A stretch of 64,000 nucleotides of DNA from Thunnus maccoyii (lineage: Eukaryota; Chordata; Actinopteri; Scombriformes; Scombridae). The position numbers and the translations under genes were made by a program. This document shows positions 51,009-64,000 of this stretch, in pieces (position 1 is the first letter of the stretch; every line of letters begins with the position of its first letter). The notes below the pieces were generated by a model. The model was not told the DNA's origin, made no database searches, and was given only the letters and a program-made list of their open reading frames with translations. The stretch lies in the NCBI RefSeq assembly GCF_910596095.1, contig NC_056550.1:20890001-20954000 (forward strand). The letters are read 5' to 3'.

Positions 51009-54000
51009 TATCTGCTCAAATCTGGTATAAAATTAAGAGAAAGATAAATGAGTTAACTCACTTTGCTCTTACAAAATTGATATTTGCACATAAACTGGAC
51101 TATTAAAGCTAACTGTCTTGCAGTTTACAGCCACCAGAGGGTGCTAATACATTATTTATTATGATGATATAATTGGCTAAAACTGATTGCCAGTGATGTC
51201 ATTTAAGCTAAAACTGACAGTTGGTCAGTTGTAGTAAATGAACAAACATTAATCCCTAAATAAATAAAACGTTGATTGTTACGAAAATCTTATGATGTTA
51301 ATCTTAACGTTAAATTTATTTGTTAAAGATTCAAATTGTGGCTTTGACTTTATCCTTCGTTTAATTAGCAGCGTCAGATCTGCATACAGAAAGCTATGAT
51401 TATCAATATTGCCAATCATCATTGTCATTTTATTTTTCAATATTGACAAAACCATAAATTGAAAACTCCTCACAGTCCTAAAAAAAAAATAAAAATAAAA
51501 AAATAAAAAAAATACAATGAATCAAGTGTGATGCACTACTTACACTGATTATCAATGGGCTTTGACATCATGTAACCATGAATACCGAAGTCCAGCCGCT
51601 GCAGGACCGGCTCCAGCTTCACACACACATGCTGAAAAAGCCTGTGATGGGCTGCCAGGGGGGCCAGAAGAGTAGCCAATACTAGAGGAGAGAGGACATT
51701 AATACTAGTAAGTATAGAAAAGTTGTTTAGTATGTGTGTAGACTGTAGAAAGACACCCGCAAGCCTATGTGAGCTTCAGTAGGAAGACAAAAGCGAGGCA
51801 TGGGGAGCAACAGGGAGATAACACGTAGAGTACAAGCTGCTGTGGATTGTTTCAGACGTCAGAGTAGAGGGCCTTGGCAGTTCTTGCATCCTACACTGGC
51901 TGGAGGTTAGGAGATTAGCCCGGTCTCAGCCTGACCTCCTTAGCTATCTGCCTGGCTCCCTTCACTCCCCTCCTTGTGTGTCTTATCCCAGCTTTAATCA
52001 CCTCACAGCCTGTAGGCCTGCGGTACTGGGGCCCGGCAGGATCTGGTTTCACCACCTATGCATTTTTAATAGGACTAGTCATGCTGAGTTTCCCTGCCAA
52101 CGTGGTCTTGTGAAGAGGCCTGGATCTGTAGTTAGAACTGGCTAAACTGCTCTGACTCACCAGCAGAGTAGGAGAGCACCAATCCAGGAATGTAGCGTCC
52201 AATCACAGCCAAACAGGTGAAAACACCACAGGTCATGATGCAAAACTAAGAACAACAAAACACACACACACATCATGAAGTCAGTAATTACAATGCATGT
52301 TGATTATGATTACAAACTTACATAGTTGTGCCTCTTTATTATTATAATCACTGTAATGATCCTTTGTGGTGCCTAATTTAGGATAAATGAGACTCCCTAT
52401 CGTGTGTCGTCCTCACCTTGCCAGGGTTCAGTTGTTTGTACTGCTTCACGCTGGATGCGAGAACTACTCCGCTGACCCAGGCCTCAGCGATGTGGTGGCA
52501 CACTTCAGGCACACTGAGGACGCCGGGCTGCACCAGACCCCAGCTGGACAAACAGATGATATTATTAACACCTTTATTCATCCTCTCATTACATCAGTAT
52601 TATACTGGCTGGTGGTTACGGTAAACACAATATTGTTGCTGCAGTAACAAACCTCTCATGTTCTGATTCATCCAGTTTTCTGACTGTGGAGAGAGAAAAC
52701 ATCACTTTTAGAAACATTTCATTCCATAATTCATTTAAATATTACATATTAATGTCAACTAGGTGTGTTAACAGTAGTACAAATTGTGTTGCATGTGTTG
52801 CAATCTCTTCTTAAGCTCTTCTCCAGCCTTTGTTCTGATCAGGACTTTGTACACTCGGCGTAATACAAGTTCAAAAACAAGTGTAAGAGATTAACTGTTC
52901 CAGGTGAAATACACAATACTTATCAAGTCCGGAGTATATAACAGCTGACTGAATACGTTTGTTGTAATCACAGAAAACTGAAGAATGACAGACTAGATCT
53001 AGTGTACTATTAATACAAGAAGCCTCAGGGACTCCAGAGAGATAGTAAAAGAAGAGAACATACCAGAGTGTTAGAGAAATATAAAGAGCAATTTGTAAGC
53101 ACCTCTAATCTCTGGCCAGATCTTGTTTCTCCAGGTATCAACACAGACTATCACAGCCAGACCTGAAGCCAGGAGGAACAGCACGCGCAATGAGGTCAGG
53201 GCAAAGAACCTGGAGGGGAGAAGAACAGAGCACACAATTCCAATGTCTGTTACCCCCAGTCGTAAAGTGATAAAAAGTTATATAACTCAACCGTTTAGTA
53301 CAAAATTCATTAAACCCACAAACCCTTGAGTAATAATCAACTGTTTCCTTTAGTCAGAACTAAGAAAGTAATTCCACCTTTTGATCAGTACTTCAAGTTG
53401 GTAATAACATAGAATAAGATTATTACATTTTCTTCAAAACGGATGGCTCAACAGTAATAAAATGAAAGTTAAAGGTTGTGAGTATTGATAAATATGAGTC
53501 CCATTCACTTAAAATGGAAAAGCTGAGGGCTGTGTATCTAGATCATGAAATTTAGAAGGTGTTGTTTCATGTGGTTTTCCATCATTGAAGGAGAGCCCCA
53601 ATAATTAAAATCCTTCGGAGTTGCTCCACTTTCAGATCACAAGACTTCAAAACTTTGTTGACCAAAACAAGTTGCTGCCAATCAGCAGTTAGAGATTAAC
53701 CTAACAAAGAATTTGTTGGCAGAACAAGGCCTATTAGTGGAGAAGCAGTGCAATTAGTAGTTACAGGCAGTAAAAAATATAAAAGTGCAAATATCTATTT
53801 AGATTTAGTTCTGTACACACTCAAAGACACCATCTGTGATCCGCTGTCAGAAAGGCTGCCTCCTCATCTCTATGTGACTTCCTATTGCTAGTCACATCAT
53901 GCATTACAATGAGTTATGAATGCATCTCTTTGGGCAGAAACTAGCCTTCACCATGGAGTGTGTGCTGAAGCACAAGTAAAGGGAGACAGGACGAGCAGCC

Positions 54001-55218
54001 TGACATGCTCAGTGGTCTAATCGAATGAAGGCCAAATGCCTGAACTCCACAAGCAGGCTGGCTGGTCTGGTTTCCCCTGGACCAGAGGATCTGACGCTCG
54101 CAGACTCAAATCTCACTTAAAAACGGACTTTTATAGATGTGCTTTAATGTGATGTCATCTTTTGGTGTGGTCCCCTTTACCTCATTCAGTGGGAATCAAT
54201 GTATTTTGTTTTAACGCTGTAATTTAAAAATGCCTTGATTATTCATATGTGCTTTTGCAGTGTGCAGACGATGTTGAGCACTTTGTAAACAATGTTTTTA
54301 AAAAGTTCTATGTCATAAAGGTGTTATTATTATACAATGATATGAAGGTCACCTAATTAAAACTACTTACCCCAGTCCAACAGTCTCCCCTATTGTTTTT
54401 TGTGGGTGTCTAGGGCTACATAATGTTAAGATTGTGTGATTTAAATAAACGTGGCTAAACAGAGACATATATAAATAGACTATTCTTCACTGACGTGATT
54501 TAAACTGAATGTCTGACAGATTTACTGCACCAGTGGCTCATACAAATTCAAATACTGGATTTCTTCTTCTGTGGTGACAATACAAGGATCTGTAAGTTGT
54601 AGATTAAACCTCACTTTACAGCCTCCCATACACACGGATCAACAATGACACTGGTGAAATTGGGAGTCCACAGCACCGCATTGTTTTCAAAATGAAGAAA
54701 AACGTCAAAAACAGCTCGTTTAGGAGCGACATTAAGTTAGGGGTGTTTGTAAGGCGCGTCTATAAATAGTAACACTTGCAAGCCATCTGTCCTGTCTTGA
54801 GTTGGCAGGTGAAACATTGCATTGTGTAGAAACACCAGCTGCTTTCAGTCACGTTGGCTGAACGACTAAACAGCCTCTGTATTGTGTGAATGCAGGCTGC
54901 TGTAATTCTAACACAAACAAGACTGATTGAAACAAGTTTAAGCACAAAGTTTCACTAACATTAAACTCACCAGAACACAACGTTGACCACAGTGTAGAGC
55001 AGCACACACTGGAAAGGTCTCTCCCACACCAGGACGGACTGCAGGTAGGTCAGGACGGGCTCGTAGGGCCCTAACCTGGACTGAAGAGCAGCTTTGACAG
55101 CCCGTACCTGACCGTCTCTCTCGCTGCAGCATGGCCGACTCCGCAGGCATACACTTGGCCCCTGCTTGGCGGAGCAATCCTCCATGGATGCGTCTTCCGT
55201 TGCCCCTGTGTGCGCCAT
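48976..55218 (-). CDS. retreg3: Reticulophagy regulator 3 (FAM134C)
   Basis: Nine coding exons in transcript order: 55218-54971, 53209-53103, 52683-52653, 52543-52417, 52245-52161, 51681-51544, 50727-50648, 49760-49628, 49529-48976 (TAA 48976-48978); 1503 bp, 500 aa (human 466, from memory). Start [10 protein letters not shown]. Seen: a reticulon-like domain with a first hydrophobic hairpin ([38 protein letters not shown]), a conserved [16 protein letters not shown] linker, and a second hairpin ([20 protein letters not shown]). A cytosolic acidic tail follows, with [32 protein letters not shown] and, near 458-462, the LC3-interacting motif DFEML inside [12 protein letters not shown]. Known: bends ER membrane and delivers ER fragments to autophagosomes. 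A run of seven glycines precedes the end. An AAT microsatellite lies in the intron after the exon at 51681-51544. Confidence 0.95.
50932..51007. repeat. AAT trinucleotide microsatellite, about 25 units
   Basis: Nearly pure (AAT)n in the retreg3 intron between exons 51681-51544 and 50727-50648. It yields spurious poly-Ile and poly-Tyr reading frames. Likely length-polymorphic. Confidence 0.95.
53210..54970 (-). other. retreg3: retreg3 first coding intron
   Basis: An intron of 1.76 kb between the first two coding exons. No gene or mobile element was recognised. Confidence 0.65.
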
Positions 55219-55246
55219 CTTCGCGTCTACAGTCGATAAGGCAAGC
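55219..55246 (-). other. retreg3: retreg3 5'UTR before ATG, with upstream acceptor
   Basis: A minus-strand TTATTTTACAG acceptor sits directly above 55246, suggesting that the coding first exon is really exon 2. The sequence around the ATG (CGAAGATGGCGC) resembles a YY1 core, commonly found near starts of housekeeping genes. Confidence 0.5.
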
Positions 55247-55467
55247 CTGTAAAATAAGTGGAAAGAGGTAAACTGCTTGACGAGCTGCACCACAGCGCCG
55301 CGGAGCAGCTCAACTCATAACATCGGCCAACAGATGTCTAAGCTAACAGCTAGCATCGCCAGCAGAATCGTCGATTTAGCGTCAAACACAAACCGTCCGA
55401 CCGCACTAGAAGGCAAACATGTTATCAAAACCACAGTGTACATCTTTTTTAACAAGCTGTCACTTAC

Positions 55468-55520
55468 TATTTTGTCATTTTTGCAGAAAATGTAGCGCTC
55501 TCGCCGGAAAACTAAGAATA
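55468..55520 (-). other. retreg3: Possible non-coding first exon of retreg3
   Basis: On the minus strand, an exact GTAAGT donor occurs just below 55468, preceded by GC-rich promoter-like sequence. Joined to the acceptor at 55247-55248 it would give a spliced 5'UTR with a 221-base intron. This is inferred from splice motifs; the upstream limit is a guess. Confidence 0.4.
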
Positions 55521-56995
55521 TGGCGTCCCCTGTTTTTCTGAGCCTTCGGTCGTCCAATCAGAATCCACATGGCTCCTGCGTCACGATGCGTTCATGTGGA
55601 ATAGGAATATATATAATTTGTTGACTTTAGAGCACAACGTGGACAAAAAAATCAGACAGCTATTAGTACTGTGATTATTTACAATCTTAAATGTTCTTTA
55701 TCCTTCATGTTTTTGTATGGCGTTGTACTAACCAGATAAAGTTGGAAATATATATACTATTAAAAAGCTCCGTTGCTTCGGATTTGATATTCCGCTGATT
55801 TATGTGCAATAAGAGGGTGATGCATTGCACTTTATGAATCCTGAATCTGAAACATTAAAATGTCAATTACTAACACAAAGTCCAGCTGCAACTGAGCTCT
55901 GTCTACGAGAGGACCTTCAGTAAAAAGTTATTGTCTTATTTGACATCAATATATTCTATATTGCCACATATTTTAGATGAAAAGTGTTCACTGGCAGATT
56001 TAGCACGCCATTGTGTCTGTCTTCAGGCTTGGAGGTTTTTGGTTTGTTAAAATGAAAGGTTGAGAGGAGGTGGTCACGATGTGCCACTACGCCAGATTGT
56101 ATAACCGGAAGTATTACAATGATATTGTGTCTTACTTGACCTGAGAATTCAGTTGTAGTTAGTCATTGTGACCGCTAGAGGACAGAACAACACATGGCTA
56201 TTAATACTGCAGTAATATACAGCAAACACAATAATACAGTTGAGGTTGATTATTGACGGAATTATGATCACAAAAAACAAATCTACACACTGTTTCAGAC
56301 CCATATAAAATCAATATTTATTTTGGGAAAACCGATGCCACCATGTAAGCAGAAAAATATATCAGAACTTGTCACAGCCGGAGAGATAAATCAGCAGAAC
56401 AGAACATGAAACGGTACTGAGATTTTTTAAAATGTTATATTGTTTGTTTCTGTGGTTCTCACCATTATCGCTATATAAAGTTGTATATACTACGGTTGCT
56501 ATATACTACTACTGCTAAATAATAATTAAAATTAAATTATAAAAGAAACCCCAGAAAAGACAAGGAAAAACGTCCAAAATAGACAGAGTTGTAGTTACGC
56601 GCTGGGTCCACTGGGAGACACTGAATGACTCACACTTGACAACCGTCAATTTCAGGAGCGTCAAAGAAAAAATACTAGCATACGGTGACTTCCGGTGAAG
56701 TTATTGAAAATAAAGGTTTCAAACTAGGCAGCTGCGACTTGGGATTAAACCCAAACCAGATACAAAGAGGCCATATTGACTTATTGAAGCGTCAATACAT
56801 CCAGCGACTAGCATGGTTTGAACATGAATGTATTATAAGAAGAGCTTATTACATGGTCAGTTATCTTTTTGACTCTACTCACTCCGACACAGTGGGGGGC
56901 GGTGTGCAGCTTTATTGACGGTTTACAATCTGCCAATAAATAGAGGAAGAAGTCTGCTTTCAGCGTCACATCAGTACCAAGCGGGAACTCATATA

Positions 56996-57191
56996 TTTTT
57001 TCCTAGGATGGCGAAGTCATGGCCCGCCCTACTCTGCCTCTGATTGGCTCACCCTGATATTCTTACCCTGACCCTAACCAATTGCACTCCTCACGCCCAA
57101 ACCTAACCAATCCAAGCAACGAAGGTAACGAGTACTAGCCAATCAGAGGCAGAGTAGGGCGGGTCATGACTTCACCATCCTAGGAAACAAA
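56996..57191. mobile_element. MITE-like inverted-repeat element in the tubg1 promoter
   Basis: Two arms of about 50-55 bp (left 56996-57049, right 57136-57191) are near-perfect inverted repeats; both contain CCTAGGATGG, CCCGCCCTACTCTGCCTC and TGATTGGCT. The loop (about 86 bp) repeats ACCTAACC-type units. CAAGCGGGAA occurs just outside both sides (56978-56987 and 57199-57208), consistent with a 9-10 bp target duplication. No coding capacity. It ends about 100 bases before the tubg1 ATG. Confidence 0.7.
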
Positions 57192-57198
57192 AATTTGG

Positions 57199-57208
57199 CA
57201 AGCGGGAA
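57199..57208 (+). promoter_or_regulatory. tubg1: E2F-like GCGGGAA upstream of tubg1
   Basis: CAAGCGGGAA lies about 85 bases upstream of the start codon, with a second identical copy at 56978-56987 on the far side of the inverted repeat. GCGGGAA resembles an E2F half-site, plausible for a cell-cycle gene, but this is motif similarity only. Confidence 0.3.
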
Positions 57209-57291
57209 GGAGTGTGAAGAGGTTTGGAGTCTGTTTGTCTCGTATTATTTAGCTAGCAAACAGCTAAATAAGGAGCAACTGAAGACTGAAC

Positions 57292-63068
<5,777 letters not shown>

Positions 63069-64000
63069 ACAGACTTGTTGTCTTGTATTTCAACTACAAC
63101 CCAGTTAGCATCCATGCTTAGCTAGTTTTTTTCTAACTCAATACTCTCCACATTAATTTTTTTCCTACATATGTGTCCCAAAATAGACAGGTATTTGGCT
63201 ATAGCTGCTTCTCTGGAAAAAAATATTTATTGATTTGGTTTGTTATAGCATGTAATCATATTGTATGTTTGTGTCTAAAAATGGAAAAGAGACTGAGGGA
63301 TGAGTGTTAACACCTACTGTCATTATATTAACCAAAAATTAAAAGGGTGAAGTTACAGTAAGTTCATTTTTTTCCCTGAGATTGTCAAAGTCAGTATACA
63401 TAAAGCAACCTTTATGTACTAGTCCAGTGAAATGAAAGTAAGAGCACCTCTTCCCTGCAAGTTTGTGCAGAAAACCTCAGTATGTCTTAAAAAAAATCTA
63501 TAAATATCTGTTAATAGTTACTTTATTCTTTCTCCTAAACTCATCTTTCCCCCCCTTGAAGCCTATTTTAAAAAGTCTTCATTAATGAAAGACAACTTGT
63601 TGCCTTGTTTTGGTCTATTTTTTTTATACTGAGTACAGTGTTTTTCGTTTTTGTGCAGTTTATTTACAGTGAAACGTCCACAGTCTAGGGGATGATTGCC
63701 TTGAAATAATGGGAGTACAGATGGAATGATTTGCATGATGGTTAATGCAGGTTCTTGCATCCCACACATTTCTGACATGGTGCTTTGTACCGTCTATCTG
63801 CTGCTGATACACATTGCTCATTTGTTACCACTGTACACGACCAACAAGAATGTCAAGTTGAAGCTTGGCTTAAGCCAAAAATGATGTTTAAATACCTGCC
63901 ATATAAACTGCATTGACATTTAAACAACAGAGAAAGTAACAGTTTGCACAGATGGACATTGTACAAGGATGGATCTCGTTAAACGCTTCATTTCTATGCC
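63069..64000 (+). other. tubg1: tubg1 3'UTR and downstream flank
   Basis: AT-rich sequence after the tubg1 stop. No AATAAA occurs on the plus strand before the window ends; ATTAAA at 63338-63343 is a weaker candidate poly(A) signal. No other gene was recognised. Confidence 0.5.

Larger units (their letters stand above)
55521..57291. other. Divergent retreg3 / tubg1 intergenic region
   Basis: Holds both promoters. It includes an inverted-repeat element at 56996-57191. The 77-codon frame at 56685-56918 has no known domain and is not called as a gene. The rest is AT-rich with no recognised feature. Confidence 0.55.

Noticed and set aside
50582-51019. A 145-codon minus-strand frame starting with poly-Tyr
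   Set aside because: It reads through the AAT microsatellite and the end overlaps a genuine retreg3 exon in the same frame; only the exon part (50727-50648) is real.
56685-56918. A 77-codon plus-strand frame upstream of tubg1
   Set aside because: It begins at a non-ATG codon, has no recognisable domain, and lies in intergenic sequence next to an inverted-repeat element. It could be part of an old repeat, but not a supported gene.

Overview
This is vertebrate nuclear DNA, almost certainly from a teleost fish. The genes have many short exons with GT-AG introns. The proteins closely match bony-vertebrate families, and the repeats are typical of fish: Tc1-like and hAT elements, a tRNA-derived SINE, a LINE with a short tandem-repeat tail, and long AC and AAT microsatellites. 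I see no prokaryotic operon, CRISPR array, phage or plasmid feature, and no evidence for a new multi-gene system. Exon models were built by hand from splice signals; every exon-to-exon phase is consistent and each complete gene totals a multiple of three.

Layout: (1) 1-13432, plus strand: the 3' half of srcin1 (p140Cap), nine coding exons in the window, followed by a probable 5 kb 3'UTR ending near 18470. (2) 19002-32440, minus strand: a complete 25-exon fmnl1 formin (1112 codons), convergent with srcin1. Its introns hold a degenerate LINE and a Tc1-like element that was itself hit by a SINE. (3) 33817-38964, plus: mlx, a bHLH-zip partner of Mondo/ChREBP and MAD-type factors (245 aa). Its 3' flank contains a Tc1-like element carrying a nested hAT-like element. 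(4) 43543-45503, minus: psmc3ip (HOP2), 212 aa. (5) 48976-55218, minus: retreg3 (fam134c), an ER-phagy receptor of 500 aa. (6) 57292-63068, plus: tubg1, gamma-tubulin, 451 aa, complete.

The order and orientation mlx(+)-psmc3ip(-)-retreg3(-)-tubg1(+) is, to my recollection, the arrangement at human 17q21.2. SRCIN1 and FMNL1 are also human chromosome 17 genes. The window is therefore an old syntenic block, not a functional operon. The products work in separate processes: adhesion and Src signalling, actin assembly, glucose-responsive transcription, meiotic recombination, ER turnover and microtubule nucleation.

The most interesting non-coding signals are these: a roughly 200 bp inverted-repeat element directly upstream of tubg1, whose flanking direct repeat contains an E2F-like sequence; the nested transposon that separates the mlx stop codon from its likely native poly(A) signal; a GC-AG intron in tubg1; and a perfect 40 bp palindrome in a psmc3ip intron.
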